Source: Psychrobacter sp. Ps6 (lineage in GTDB: Bacteria; Pseudomonadota; Gammaproteobacteria; Pseudomonadales; Moraxellaceae). Taken from it: DNA of 64,000 nucleotides. Both the position numbers and the translations under genes were made by a program. Below the pieces are notes generated by a model. It saw only the letters and a list, made by a program, of their open reading frames with translations, had not been told where the DNA came from and made no database searches. The stretch lies in the NCBI RefSeq assembly GCF_022129235.1, contig NZ_JADQAI010000001.1, positions 1-64,000 of the forward strand, read 5' to 3'. Of the stretch, positions 46,278 through 55,701 are shown piece by piece (position 1 is the first letter of the stretch; each line of letters begins with the position of its first letter).

Positions 46278-47510
46278 ATGTCAGCTTCTATCAACGCACA
46301 ACTACAAACTGCACTCTTACAACTCAAAGACAAACAGCAGTATCGCAAATTACCAGATATCGAACACCAAGGACGGTATGTAATTGTTAATGACAATGCC
46401 CTATTAAATATTGCTAGCAACGATTATCTAGGTTTGGGCAGTGATGCTGAGTTGCAGCGTGAGTTTTTTGAATTTATTCAGCAATCAATGGACTGTTTGC
46501 CCAAAATGAGCGCAACATCATCGCGTCTGTTAACTGGTAACGATGCACAGCTACAAGCGCTAGAGGACGAGCTACAAGCTTGGTATGAAACCGCAGCTGG
46601 AATAAATCAAACTGCGACAAAATCTGCGCTGGTATTGAATAGTGGCTACCACGCCAATATCGGGATTTTACCTGCACTGGCTGCACTACCAGTGAGGACG
46701 GTTATTTTGGCAGATAAGTTGGTACACGCCAGCATGATTGATGGTATCAGGCTCAGCGAAAGCAAGCGCTGCCTGTATCGCCGCTATCGACACAATGATT
46801 ATGCGCATTTGGCTGTTATGCTCGCGCAGGTTGAAGAAGACGTGGAGCGCATCATCATCGTCACCGAAAGTATTTTTAGTATGGACGGGGATCGCGCCGA
46901 TCTACCTGCTTTAATTAATCTAAAAGCCACTGACAGTCGTATCGAGCTATATATCGATGAAGCACATGCAGTCGGTGTGCTTGGCGCGCAAGGGTTAGGT
47001 CTGGCTGAAGAAACAAATACCCTAACTGAGATTGACTACCTAGTTGGTACGTTTGGTAAAGCATTTGCTTCAGTTGGTGCCTATATCCTATGTGATGAGG
47101 TGGTCAAATCATGGCTCATCAATCAGATGCGTCCGCTGATTTTTAGTACCGCATTGCCGCCAATCAATCATGCTTGGACACGGTTTATTTTGGCAAAAAT
47201 GCCACAACTCCAGACGCGGCGACAGCATTTGGCGCAGATTTCATTACAACTTAGCCAAGCCATTAGCGCTGAATATCGTGTAGCATCAGCAGCAAAAGAT
47301 CCTATTTACGAGTCACCCATTGTGCCTTATATTTTGGGTGACAACGCTCGTACGATGACAAAGGCAAAGCAGCTCCAAGACGCTGGATTTTATGCCTTAC
47401 CCATTAGGCCACCGACCGTCCCTACTAATACGTCACGTATTCGCTTGGTACTCAATGCAGCCATTACCCATGCAGAGTGCGAGCGCCTGATCATGCAATT
47501 ATCCATATGA
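46278..47510 (+). CDS. bioF: 8-amino-7-oxononanoate synthase
   Basis: A PLP enzyme that condenses pimeloyl-ACP (or pimeloyl-CoA) with L-alanine, the first step of the biotin ring pathway. The 410 residues carry NIASNDYLGLG, the SGYHANIG segment, the STATESIFSMDGD-type motif (here TESIFSMDGD), YIDEAHAVGVLG, and the PLP lysine in TFGKAFASVGAY. The start at 46278 (MSASINAQ) is preferred to a 40-residue upstream extension. Its stop overlaps the bioC start (ATGA), indicating coupling. I looked for a BirA operator upstream and found none convincing. bioA, bioB and bioD are not here. Confidence 0.93.
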   Translation: MSASINAQLQTALLQLKDKQQYRKLPDIEHQGRYVIVNDNALLNIASNDYLGLGSDAELQREFFEFIQQSMDCLPKMSATSSRLLTGNDAQLQALEDELQAWYETAAGINQTATKSALVLNSGYHANIGILPALAALPVRTVILADKLVHASMIDGIRLSESKRCLYRRYRHNDYAHLAVMLAQVEEDVERIIIVTESIFSMDGDRADLPALINLKATDSRIELYIDEAHAVGVLGAQGLGLAEETNTLTEIDYLVGTFGKAFASVGAYILCDEVVKSWLINQMRPLIFSTALPPINHAWTRFILAKMPQLQTRRQHLAQISLQLSQAISAEYRVASAAKDPIYESPIVPYILGDNARTMTKAKQLQDAGFYALPIRPPTVPTNTSRIRLVLNAAITHAECERLIMQLSI

Positions 47511-48403
47511 CGACAGCATTTTTTGATGCTCATTATAAACCTTTATGTGAAAGAACGATTATGGAATATCCCCTCACTACTTCCGAGCTAAGTGCCCGCA
47601 AGCAGACCATTGCGCGGCATTTTTCTCAAGCCAGTCAGTACGACAAACATGCTCATATTCAGCAGCAGGTTTGTCAGCACTTATTAATGGCTATCGATAA
47701 TACCAATCAGGACAGTGTGCTTGAAGTCGGTGCAGGCACAGGAAAACTAACGCAGCTCCTGGCAGCACATGTAAAAAGTGCGCGATGGTCTATCAACGAG
47801 TTATGTGAACAGCAAGCCACTCATTTACAAGACTTGTTGCCACAAGCACAAATCCTTATTGGCGATGCGGAAACGATGGATTTAGGCGGTGAACATAGCT
47901 TAGTCATCAGTGCCAATGCGATTCAGTGGTTTGATGATCCACTCAGCTTTGTTGCACAGTCAGCCTCAAAGCTAAAACCTAATGGACAGTTACTACTCAG
48001 TACCTTTACCCCAGATAATTTTTTGCAAATAAAAACCTTAACAGGACAAGGACTGCATTATCCAGATATTAGTGAATGGCAATCAGCACTGGATCAAGCA
48101 GGATTTAGACACATCAAGCTATCAACGCAGCGTTTTGAAGTACCATTTACAAAGCCTTATGAGGTGCTTAAACATATGAAGATGACAGGTGTATCTACCA
48201 ATCAAACACATAGCAATCAAACCTGTGGCAAGCAAACGATTGGCGAGCAAGCGCCTAACACACATCCTTTTGTCTGGACCAAAACCCGCCTGCAAACGTT
48301 CGAGCGCGACTATTGGCAGCAGTTTTCAGGTATTGATGAGCGTGGGCAACCTTGCGTATATCTGACTTACGACATACTTGTTATTGATGCGCATTCACCA
48401 TAA
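47507..48403 (+). CDS. bioC: Malonyl-ACP O-methyltransferase
   Basis: Methylates malonyl-ACP with SAM so that fatty-acid synthesis can build the pimeloyl moiety of biotin. The 298 residues have the segment ARKQTIARHFSQASQYDKHA, SAM motif I VLEVGAGTGKLTQLL, a post-I acidic residue, and SANAIQWFDDP, all matching BioC. A short Asn/Gln/Thr-rich insertion lies near residue 230. The ATG at 47507 overlaps the bioF stop; an alternative start at 47561 is nearer the conserved core. The pair bioF-bioC ends with a strong terminator. Confidence 0.9.
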   Translation: MTTAFFDAHYKPLCERTIMEYPLTTSELSARKQTIARHFSQASQYDKHAHIQQQVCQHLLMAIDNTNQDSVLEVGAGTGKLTQLLAAHVKSARWSINELCEQQATHLQDLLPQAQILIGDAETMDLGGEHSLVISANAIQWFDDPLSFVAQSASKLKPNGQLLLSTFTPDNFLQIKTLTGQGLHYPDISEWQSALDQAGFRHIKLSTQRFEVPFTKPYEVLKHMKMTGVSTNQTHSNQTCGKQTIGEQAPNTHPFVWTKTRLQTFERDYWQQFSGIDERGQPCVYLTYDILVIDAHSP

Positions 48404-48436
48404 TGGCACGCTTGAAAATATACTTGAATATCAGAC

Positions 48437-48471
48437 ATAAAAAAACGCATCTCGAAAGATGCGTTTTTTTA
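48437..48471. terminator. Bidirectional terminator between bioC and dnaK
   Basis: Stem ACGCATCT (48445-48452) / AGATGCGT (48457-48464) with tetraloop CGAA, flanked by A and T runs, lies between the convergent genes. Confidence 0.86.
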
Positions 48472-48593
48472 AATTGACTACTTACTAATTCTACCACTCT
48501 CAAAAACGTGAGTAGCAAGGAAAACGAGCGTAAGTACTACATTTAGTAGACTAAGCGAGTTTGACACAGCTAATCGCGTTTTTGGGTTTGGTA

Positions 48594-50534
48594 TTACTTT
48601 TTGTCTTCGTCTACTTCAGTGAACTCAGCATCAACGACATCGTCATCCGCTTGGTTGCTACCAGCAGCGTCAGCACCTTGTTGGAACTGGCTTGGATCCA
48701 TACCTTCGCTACCTGCGCCACTGTCAGCATAAATCTTCTGGCTAACTGGCAAGAATGCATTGTCTAGCGCTTCAAGCTTGGCTTTGATTTCGTCATGATC
48801 GTCTTCTTTCGCCGCCGCTTCAAGCTCAGTGATCGCAGATTCTACTGTTGATTTTTCTTCATCAGTAACTTTATCTTCTGCTTCTTTCAGCGCTTTTTGT
48901 ACCGCATGGATACGACCATCTGCTTCGTTACGAACTTGCGCTAAGTTAGCGAACTTCTCATCTTCAGCAGCATTGGCTTCTGCATCGCGAACCATTTGTT
49001 CTACTTCTTCGTCCGACAAGCCAGAATCCGCTTTGATCTGGATGCTTTGTGCTTTACCAGTACCTTTATCCGTTGCAGAGATGTTCATGATACCATCAGC
49101 GTTGATGTCAAACGACACTTCGATTTGTGGTAAGCCACGTGGTGCTGGTGGGATATCCGTCAAGTCAAAACGACCAAGCAGTTTGTTTTGGTTAGCGATC
49201 TTACGCTCACCTTGATATACCTGAATCGTTACTGCTGGCTGGTTGTCTTCAGCTGTTGAGAATACCTGTGATTTCTTGGTAGGAATCATGGTGTTTTTCT
49301 CGATAACTGGCGTCATAACACCGCCCATGGTTTCGATACCTAGCGTCAATGGCGTTACATCAAGTAGCAATACGTCAGTTTTATCACCAGACAATACGGC
49401 ACCTTGAATCGCTGCACCAGCTGCAACTGCTTCATCAGGGTTCACGTCTTTACGTGGCTCTTGACCGAAGAATTCTTGTACTTTTTGCTGTACTAGTGGC
49501 ATACGCGTCTGACCACCAACGAGGATTACATCATCGATATCGCCGATTTTTAGGCCAGCATCTTCAAGGGCGATTTTACAAGGGCCCATGGTGCGCTGTA
49601 CTAGATCTTCTGTCAAGCTCTCAAGTTTTGAGCGGCTGATGGTTACAACCAAATGCTTAGGACCACTGCTATCAGCAGTGATATATGGCAAGTTCACTTC
49701 AGTGCTTTGTGCACTTGATAGCTCAATCTTCGCTTTTTCAGCCGCTTCTTTTAGACGTTGCATCGCAAGAGAGTCACCTTTTAGGTTCACGTCTTGCTCT
49801 TTTTTGAACTCAGCTACCAAGTAATCGATCAACGCTGAGTCAAAGTCTTCACCACCAAGGAACGTGTCACCGTTGGTCGCTAGTACTTCAAACTGTTGCT
49901 CGCCGTCTACGTCTGCAATCTCAATGATTGATATATCAAAAGTACCACCGCCCAAGTCATATACAGCAACGGTGCTATCGCCTTGCTTTTTGTCCATACC
50001 GTAAGCAAGTGCCGCAGCAGTTGGCTCGTTGATGATACGTTTTACATCAAGACCGGCGATCTTACCCGCATCTTTGGTGGCTTGACGCTGTGAGTCATTG
50101 AAGTAAGCAGGTACAGTCACAACCGCTTCGGTCACGCTCTCACCAAGATAGTCTTCTGCTGTTTTTTTCATTTTCTTCAAGATTTCAGCAGAAACCTGTG
50201 GTGGCGCAAGCTTTTTGCCGTTGATTTCTACCCATGCATCGCCGTTATCTGCTTTAGCGATTTTATAAGGCACCATACCGATGTCTTTTTGTACAACTTT
50301 GTCATCAAAACGACGACCGATCAGACGCTTGATCGCAAACAACGTGTTGCTTGGATTGGTGACTGCTTGACGCTTGGCTGACTGACCAACAAGCGTTTCG
50401 TCATCTTTATAAGCGACGATTGATGGTGTGGTACGTGTACCTTCAGCATTTTCGATGACTTTAACTTTGTCACCTTCCATCACTGCCACACAAGAGTTGG
50501 TCGTACCTAGATCAATACCAATTACTTTACCCAT
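48594..50534 (-). CDS. dnaK: Chaperone protein DnaK (Hsp70)
   Basis: The main Hsp70, an ATP-driven chaperone for nascent and stress-damaged proteins working with DnaJ and GrpE. The 646 residues show the signatures [12 protein letters not shown] (N-terminus), [12 protein letters not shown] and [10 protein letters not shown] in the nucleotide domain, the linker region [13 protein letters not shown], and the substrate domain followed by a helical lid and a disordered Gly/Gln-rich tail with [10 protein letters not shown] at the end. AGGAG lies before the ATG. A heat-shock-type promoter stands at 50608-50636. dnaJ is not in the window. Confidence 0.98.
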   Translation of the reverse strand: MGKVIGIDLGTTNSCVAVMEGDKVKVIENAEGTRTTPSIVAYKDDETLVGQSAKRQAVTNPSNTLFAIKRLIGRRFDDKVVQKDIGMVPYKIAKADNGDAWVEINGKKLAPPQVSAEILKKMKKTAEDYLGESVTEAVVTVPAYFNDSQRQATKDAGKIAGLDVKRIINEPTAAALAYGMDKKQGDSTVAVYDLGGGTFDISIIEIADVDGEQQFEVLATNGDTFLGGEDFDSALIDYLVAEFKKEQDVNLKGDSLAMQRLKEAAEKAKIELSSAQSTEVNLPYITADSSGPKHLVVTISRSKLESLTEDLVQRTMGPCKIALEDAGLKIGDIDDVILVGGQTRMPLVQQKVQEFFGQEPRKDVNPDEAVAAGAAIQGAVLSGDKTDVLLLDVTPLTLGIETMGGVMTPVIEKNTMIPTKKSQVFSTAEDNQPAVTIQVYQGERKIANQNKLLGRFDLTDIPPAPRGLPQIEVSFDINADGIMNISATDKGTGKAQSIQIKADSGLSDEEVEQMVRDAEANAAEDEKFANLAQVRNEADGRIHAVQKALKEAEDKVTDEEKSTVESAITELEAAAKEDDHDEIKAKLEALDNAFLPVSQKIYADSGAGSEGMDPSQFQQGADAAGSNQADDDVVDAEFTEVDEDKK

Positions 50535-50581
50535 AATGAATTGCTCCTAATTTATTTTAACTATAAATACTTATTTATTCA

Positions 50582-50595
50582 GACCGTGATCGGTC
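50582..50595 (-). repeat. Small palindrome in the dnaK leader
   Basis: GACCG-TGAT-CGGTC lies downstream of the predicted dnaK start point and could form a hairpin in the 5' leader. The overlapping GTGA-TCGG-TCAC offers an alternative fold. It is not a CIRCE element. Confidence 0.4.
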
Positions 50596-50607
50596 ACTTG
50601 TTGCTAT

Positions 50608-50636
50608 ATATCGGTTTGCTTGTCATATTTTTCAAG
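50608..50636 (-). promoter_or_regulatory. Sigma-32-type heat-shock promoter of dnaK
   Basis: On the minus strand CTTGAA (50636 to 50631), a 16-nt spacer and CCGATAT (50614 to 50608) match the sigma-32 consensus CTTGAA-N13-17-CCCATNT at 12 of the 12 informative positions except one. It lies 74 bp before the dnaK start, in the grpE-dnaK gap. Confidence 0.7.
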
Positions 50637-50717
50637 GTAAAAATCACGCAAAAATGGTCTTTCCTGTGATTTTTTGTGAAAAACCTTCATATTAGTAGGG
50701 TTTAGCCCCTAAAAATA

Positions 50718-51317
50718 TTATTGTCCAACACGTACCATGGCTGGGCGTAGCAAGCGACCATTTAGGCTATAGCCTTTTTGTAAGACAGTGCCAACGGTAT
50801 CTACTTCTGCTTCTGGGTCGATACCCACGGCTTCATGGAAATCAGCGTTGAATTTCTCACCTTCTGGATCAACCACTTCTACGCCATGGCGAGTCAGTAC
50901 AGAGACCAATGCTTTATGAGTTAATTGCACCCCTTCAGCGACTGGATCGTTTGCATCTGCGTTTTCCATAGCGCGCTCCAAGTTATCGACGATATCGAGT
51001 AGCTCTTTGGCGAATTTCTGTAGTGCAAATTTTTTGCTCTTATCCGCTTCTTGCTCAGCACGCTTTTGGGCGTTATAAGCTTCAGCATTGGCACGAGCGG
51101 TGCTTTCTTTGGCCTGCTTTACTTCGCCTTCTAATTCAGCGATGCGCGCTTTGAATGTATCAAGGTTGATCTCGTTTTCAATTGTGGCTTCTTCGCCTGA
51201 GTTGTTCTTTGGATCAAACTCATCCAAGGTTTCTTCTAAGATACTTTCTTTATGCTCAACGTTGTCATGTACGACCGTTTGGTCAAACTTTTCTTGATTT
51301 GGGTTTTGCTCACTCAT
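50718..51317 (-). CDS. grpE: Nucleotide exchange factor GrpE
   Basis: Homodimeric cochaperone that releases ADP from DnaK and acts as a thermosensor. The 199 residues have an acidic N-terminus, a long central helix with coiled-coil heptads (about 50-115), and the C-terminal beta domain with EGEKFNADFHEAVG and VLQKGYSLNGRLLRPAMVRV. The start at 51317 has AAGGAG upstream; the frame to 51338 adds seven residues. It lies 183 bp upstream of dnaK, but each gene seems to have its own heat-shock-type promoter. Confidence 0.97.
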   Translation of the reverse strand: MSEQNPNQEKFDQTVVHDNVEHKESILEETLDEFDPKNNSGEEATIENEINLDTFKARIAELEGEVKQAKESTARANAEAYNAQKRAEQEADKSKKFALQKFAKELLDIVDNLERAMENADANDPVAEGVQLTHKALVSVLTRHGVEVVDPEGEKFNADFHEAVGIDPEAEVDTVGTVLQKGYSLNGRLLRPAMVRVGQ

Positions 51318-51766
51318 AATAGCTCCTTGGAATTTCAAAAATAATTGAGATAAGACACAATAAATCAGCCAATCGCTGGCTGTATCATGCCTTTATCAGA
51401 TACTTAATGTTTATCACTCATTTTTTATATTAATACGCTCTAATAGCTGCTTGATAAAGGTAGTAAGTATAAATTTCAAGCCTAAAGCAAAGGAATTTTT
51501 CGCATTTATGACAAATATGGTTAGATCTGTCTTTAAAACAAGTGCTCAGTATTTCTCCGCTGTGTCAAATGGTCTCAATATACGTTAACAAAACGTACAA
51601 AAAACCGTCAATTACTCTAAATAGGTTACCGTTGCTACCCACACTATTACTAAATAACACCCTGTTTTACGCACTACTGCCTTATTATTGCTGCAAATAT
51701 TATTCCTTACCTTAAAGTGTACGCTGATGTAACAGTAAACACTCAAAAACAGTTATGAGAGATGTT
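51318..51766. other. Divergent promoter region between grpE and the lipase gene
   Basis: About 450 bp. The minus strand has a weaker sigma-32-like site for grpE at 51454-51480: CTTGAA (51480 to 51475), 14-nt spacer, CCTTTAT (51460 to 51454). The lipase side is AT-rich without a clear promoter. No RNA gene or repeat is seen. Confidence 0.45.
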
Positions 51767-53161
51767 ATGTCTAATTCAACAGTATCATCAATCAATACTT
51801 TACTGAACAAAACATTGATAGCGCTGCATTTGGCGTCGAACGATGAGATCATTAGTGAAGCGAAAGACAATGGTGTACAAAAAAAGCGGTTGAGCGTGAA
51901 AGAAAAAATGCTCAGTTATAACCCAATGGCACATTGCCAACCACACACTTTACACTATGCGATGAAAGGTCTTGGCTATCTACCGACGCCAGTATTAGAA
52001 GGTTTGATTGGTTATTTAAAAGGGCCTCACTCAAAGCAGTATCTGCATGCCAATGCTCATTTGCGCCTGATCCTTGCGGTAAATAGTCATCTTAAGACGC
52101 CATTAGAGCTGACGCCCATGCATGAACTCCGTGAAAGGTTTGCTGCGGATGCAGTAGCGATGCAAGCACCGAGCGTATGGCACCAAGCGGGTGGCAGCAT
52201 GCTAAGTAATATCAAACCTTTTATCAAAAAAGGCGAAACACCTGTCAATTGGGAAGATAAAACCATAGCCAACGCGGATGATGGCGATATGACCATTCGC
52301 TGCTATCAGGCAGGTACCAAAAGTATTGGCGCTAAAAAAAGACATGCTCATAACCCTGACAAAACAGCCATGTTGTTTTTTCATGGTGGCGGGTTTTGTA
52401 TCGGTAATGTCGATACACATCACGAGTTCTGTCACGCGGTCTGTGAGCAGACTGGTTGGCCCGTGATCAGTGTGGATTATCGCTTGGCTCCTGAGTGTCC
52501 TGCACCCGCAGCGTTAAAAGACTGTATCATCGCTTATGCTTGGTTGGCTGAGCAGTGCCATACCTTAGGTGCCTTACCGTCACGTATCGTTCTTGCAGGC
52601 GATAGCGCAGGTGGCGGTCTTTCTACCTTGATTGCACAGCAACTCACTGCACCAAACGAAAACGCTTGGCTAGATTTGGGTGCAGATGGTCAGAAAATGT
52701 TTGATCTATTAAAGAAACTACCTGCGCCGCTAGCACAGATGCCGCTGTATCCTGTGACTGATATTGAGACAGATTATCCGAGTTGGGAGCTGTATGGTGA
52801 AGGCCTGCTATTGGATCACGCTGATGTGGCAGTATTTGACGCTGCTTGTCTTGAGAATAGTCCGTTGCCACGCATACATATACTAAATTCGCCCATGCTT
52901 GGTGATAATAGCAAAGTATGTCCCACCTATATCGTCGCCGCTGAACTCGATGTATTGCGTGACGAGGCATTTGCTTATGCCAAGCAGCTAGAGAGCTATA
53001 AAGTCCCTGTTGAGACCCATACTGTATTGGGCGCACCGCATGGCTTTATTCATTTTATGAGCGTACATCAAGGACTTGGGCAGGAAACAAAAAATATTAT
53101 TAATGGTTTTGGCGGCTTCGTCCGTGAGGTCATTAGTACAAAATCGCGGCTCGTGGCATAG
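51767..53161 (+). CDS. Alpha/beta hydrolase of the hormone-sensitive-lipase family
   Basis: A 464-residue esterase or lipase. The oxyanion-hole motif HGGGF is in MLFFHGGGFCIGN, the nucleophile motif GDSAGGG carries the catalytic Ser, and the Asp and His lie in ELDVLRDEA and APHGFIHF. The family otherwise acts on short or medium acyl esters. There is no evident signal peptide; an N-terminal domain of about 150 residues is longer than usual and may form a cap. The ATG at 51767 or one four codons earlier (51755) starts the gene. It is convergent with the phosphoesterase gene, 17 bp away. Confidence 0.87.
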   Translation: MSNSTVSSINTLLNKTLIALHLASNDEIISEAKDNGVQKKRLSVKEKMLSYNPMAHCQPHTLHYAMKGLGYLPTPVLEGLIGYLKGPHSKQYLHANAHLRLILAVNSHLKTPLELTPMHELRERFAADAVAMQAPSVWHQAGGSMLSNIKPFIKKGETPVNWEDKTIANADDGDMTIRCYQAGTKSIGAKKRHAHNPDKTAMLFFHGGGFCIGNVDTHHEFCHAVCEQTGWPVISVDYRLAPECPAPAALKDCIIAYAWLAEQCHTLGALPSRIVLAGDSAGGGLSTLIAQQLTAPNENAWLDLGADGQKMFDLLKKLPAPLAQMPLYPVTDIETDYPSWELYGEGLLLDHADVAVFDAACLENSPLPRIHILNSPMLGDNSKVCPTYIVAAELDVLRDEAFAYAKQLESYKVPVETHTVLGAPHGFIHFMSVHQGLGQETKNIINGFGGFVREVISTKSRLVA

Positions 53162-53178
53162 TGGTTAGCTAATACTAA

Positions 53179-54315
53179 CTATTTATTAGTATGACCAGAA
53201 ACGGTAATTAACCAAATCTCTGAGCGTGAGCCCAACCGAAACGGAATACCCCAAAAACCATAACCCGAGGACACCACAAAGTGTCCTCTGCCAATGGTCT
53301 CATATCCATAGCCTAATCGGTTTATGGCGCTCACGATGAAGTTGGCGGGGAATACTTGTCCATTGTGAGTGTGTCCCGATACCTGTAGATCAATTGGTAA
53401 CTGGCTGTGCTCATCAATATCGCTGGGTCTATGATCCAGCAGTATCACTGGCTGTGAAGTATCAACTTTCGCGAGCAGATCAGTTGTCGCGACACGCTGG
53501 CGTTTATGATTATCAAAACGTCCAACCAGCCATATAAGCTGACCCTCATGTTCGATACTAAGCACGTCATCATTTAATAAATGTACGCCTGCATCGACTA
53601 ACGCTTGGCTGATTGGTTGTTCGTGCCCGTACAAATCATGATTGCCCAATGTTGCATAGACGCCGTATGGCAGGTTGCTGCATAGCTCAGCTAAGTTTTT
53701 CGCCATATTATAGTGATTAAATGCGTCTGTATTGTCATCCATGATATCGCCTGGCATAAGCAGCATATCAGCCTGCGAGTCAATCATTAGACGGTTCAAC
53801 CTATCTATCGCTGCTACGCCAAATAGTCGTCCTAAATGCAGGTCACTTGCGACCGCAATGCGCAGTGGTTTAGCGAGCGGTTTGTTGATACTAATGGACA
53901 GCTTACGTACGACTGGCACATAAGCACTATATAATGCGAAACTGAACAACCCTAAAAATACCACCAACGTAAGCGCTCGTAGGCCCATAGAAAGCATATT
54001 AGATTCATATAACGGGGCGCCTAAGAGTGATGCTACCAGCCAGTATCCACCATAGAGTAGGCTTATCAGCAATGCCGTGAGCAGCATAAAATGCATAGCC
54101 AACATCCAACCGCTAACCCAGCGGTAGCTATTGGCAAAAGCTCTTTTGACACTTAATATCAACAACCCATTAGTAATAATAAATATAGCAGACCATATAG
54201 CGATCTGAAGCGTTGGCGTGATCCAAGGCTGTAACCACCACTGTAAGCTTAGAGCAGCACCCGCACTAAACAGCTGCAAGAGCAAAAAAATAGTGATGAA
54301 AAATGCGTAACGCAT
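53179..54315 (-). CDS. Membrane-anchored metallophosphoesterase (YkuE/YaeI-like)
   Basis: A 378-residue protein with four likely N-terminal membrane helices (about 5-25, 35-55, 70-92, 108-130) and a cytosol- or periplasm-facing calcineurin-like phosphoesterase domain (from about 150). The metal-binding motifs are visible: SDLHLGR, PGDIMDD, LGNHDLYG, and SGHTHNGQ. Related proteins hydrolyse UDP-diacylglucosamine or other phosphodiesters, but the substrate here is unknown. Codons are ordinary for the genome. A parS-like palindrome lies 60 bp upstream. Confidence 0.88.
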   Translation of the reverse strand: MRYAFFITIFLLLQLFSAGAALSLQWWLQPWITPTLQIAIWSAIFIITNGLLILSVKRAFANSYRWVSGWMLAMHFMLLTALLISLLYGGYWLVASLLGAPLYESNMLSMGLRALTLVVFLGLFSFALYSAYVPVVRKLSISINKPLAKPLRIAVASDLHLGRLFGVAAIDRLNRLMIDSQADMLLMPGDIMDDNTDAFNHYNMAKNLAELCSNLPYGVYATLGNHDLYGHEQPISQALVDAGVHLLNDDVLSIEHEGQLIWLVGRFDNHKRQRVATTDLLAKVDTSQPVILLDHRPSDIDEHSQLPIDLQVSGHTHNGQVFPANFIVSAINRLGYGYETIGRGHFVVSSGYGFWGIPFRLGSRSEIWLITVSGHTNK

Positions 54316-54374
54316 GGATTGCCCTTAGACAAAAATATAATCCAGTAAATATTTAATATAAGCCGACCTTATTA

Positions 54375-54390
54375 TGTTTCACATGAAACA
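54375..54390. promoter_or_regulatory. parS-type ParB binding site (15 of 16 bases)
   Basis: TGTTTCACATGAAACA is the parS consensus TGTTTCACGTGAAACA with one changed base, in the intergenic gap between the phosphoesterase and epimerase genes. A perfect copy lies 6.9 kb to the right. Confidence 0.75.
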
Positions 54391-54402
54391 GTCACGATAT
54401 AA

Positions 54403-55374
54403 CTATTTCTGATCCTCTAATGCTTGTTTGAGTGTCACATGCTTGAATACGTAACCTGCATCTAATAGCGCTTGTGGCAGCACCTTTTGTCCATCAATCA
54501 GTAGCGTCGACATCTCGCCAAACATGAGCTTAAGTAAAAACTCTGGCAAGGTAAAAAGTGTCGGCCGATGTAACCATGAGCCAAGCGTTTTAGTAAAAGT
54601 ATGGTTACTCACGGGATTGGGCGCCGTGAGATTATAGACAAAGGCTGGCGTATCACTTCTTGTCTCTATGACATTATCACTATGTGAAATTCTTTGTTTA
54701 TGGCCAAATTGATTGGCAAGATGCTGCTCAATAATAAAAATCGCCGCCCCCACCCAATCGTCACGGCTAATCCAGCTCATGATTTGTTGACCATCACCCA
54801 ACTGCCCGCCAACGCCAAACTTAAATGGTAGTAGTAATTTGGCCACCATACCACCTTCAGGATGTATCACAACGCCTGTTCGCACAATAGCGACAGGGAC
54901 ATCGTAATCAGTCGCTTTGAGCGCCAAGCTTTCCCACTCCTCACATAAGCGATGGGCAAAGTCTGTCTCAAAACTGCTGTGTTCAGTTAATGGCTTATCG
55001 CCTTGCGTGCCGTACCAACCGATTGCTGAGCCGCTTACTAGTAGTTTTGGCTTTGTTGCCGTACGTTCGATGAAGCTTAATATCGATTGAGTAGGCTTAA
55101 TACGACTGGCTATTAATTGCTCTTTACGCTCATCGCTCCAACGCGCGTCAGCAATACCTGCGCCAGCTAAGTTCATTATGACATCAAAACTCATATCAGA
55201 CTTTTCAAGCTCGTCATAAGTCATCATACTGATGTCATCAGGGTGATCTTGACTGCTATCTCTGGTCAGCCAAGTAATCATCACCTCTTTATCTTGCGTG
55301 CGATACCGTTCGATTAACTCTCGGCTAAACGCACTACCCAAAAACCCTGAGCCACCACTAATTAAAACTTTCAT
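54403..55374 (-). CDS. TIGR01777-family NAD-dependent epimerase/dehydratase (YfcH-like)
   Basis: A 323-residue atypical SDR. The nucleotide-binding GGSGFLGSA is at the N-terminus, NLAGAGIADARWS follows, and the GSAIGWYGTQGD segment is typical of the TIGR01777 family. A C-terminal DUF1731-like region (LPQALLDAGYVFKHVTLKQALED) completes the match. The substrate is unknown; relatives have been linked to cell-division phenotypes. It precedes the tsaC cluster on the same strand but is separated from it by 80 bp. Confidence 0.88.
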   Translation of the reverse strand: MKVLISGGSGFLGSAFSRELIERYRTQDKEVMITWLTRDSSQDHPDDISMMTYDELEKSDMSFDVIMNLAGAGIADARWSDERKEQLIASRIKPTQSILSFIERTATKPKLLVSGSAIGWYGTQGDKPLTEHSSFETDFAHRLCEEWESLALKATDYDVPVAIVRTGVVIHPEGGMVAKLLLPFKFGVGGQLGDGQQIMSWISRDDWVGAAIFIIEQHLANQFGHKQRISHSDNVIETRSDTPAFVYNLTAPNPVSNHTFTKTLGSWLHRPTLFTLPEFLLKLMFGEMSTLLIDGQKVLPQALLDAGYVFKHVTLKQALEDQK

Positions 55375-55455
55375 ACCCTACCCCCTATATGTATCAAATA
55401 TCGTAACGATGACCTATTGTTGAAAGATTCATCGTTCAATAAAAATCAGCCCCTT

Positions 55456-55695
55456 TTAACTATCGTCTACTTTTTTGTCGTTTTTATCAAAATAACTTTT
55501 ACATACTTTTAGTAAAGCAACGGGAGCAAAGGAAGCGGGTTTAGCGATAGCTAGCGCTGAGACGGTATATTTTTCTATGGCTACAGAACGATAACCATAG
55601 CAATCTTCAGCTGGCGAAACACAGTTTAGCAATGGCGACAGCACAAAGAAGACAGTACAAAAGACTAGGCTATGATGGTATGAAAACTCGTTCAT
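55456..55695 (-). CDS. Small exported protein coupled to tsaC
   Basis: A 79-residue protein of unknown function. An N-terminal hydrophobic segment (HSLVFCTVFFVLSPLLNC) looks like a signal peptide or anchor, followed by a short mature part with three Cys. Its ATG is 6 bp after the tsaC stop, which suggests translational coupling. I see no convincing Shine-Dalgarno (only TAGG 2 nt upstream), so it may depend on tsaC translation. No homology is recognisable and it may be lineage-specific. Confidence 0.45.
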   Translation of the reverse strand: MNEFSYHHSLVFCTVFFVLSPLLNCVSPAEDCYGYRSVAIEKYTVSALAIAKPASFAPVALLKVCKSYFDKNDKKVDDS

Positions 55696-55701
55696 TGCCT
55701 A

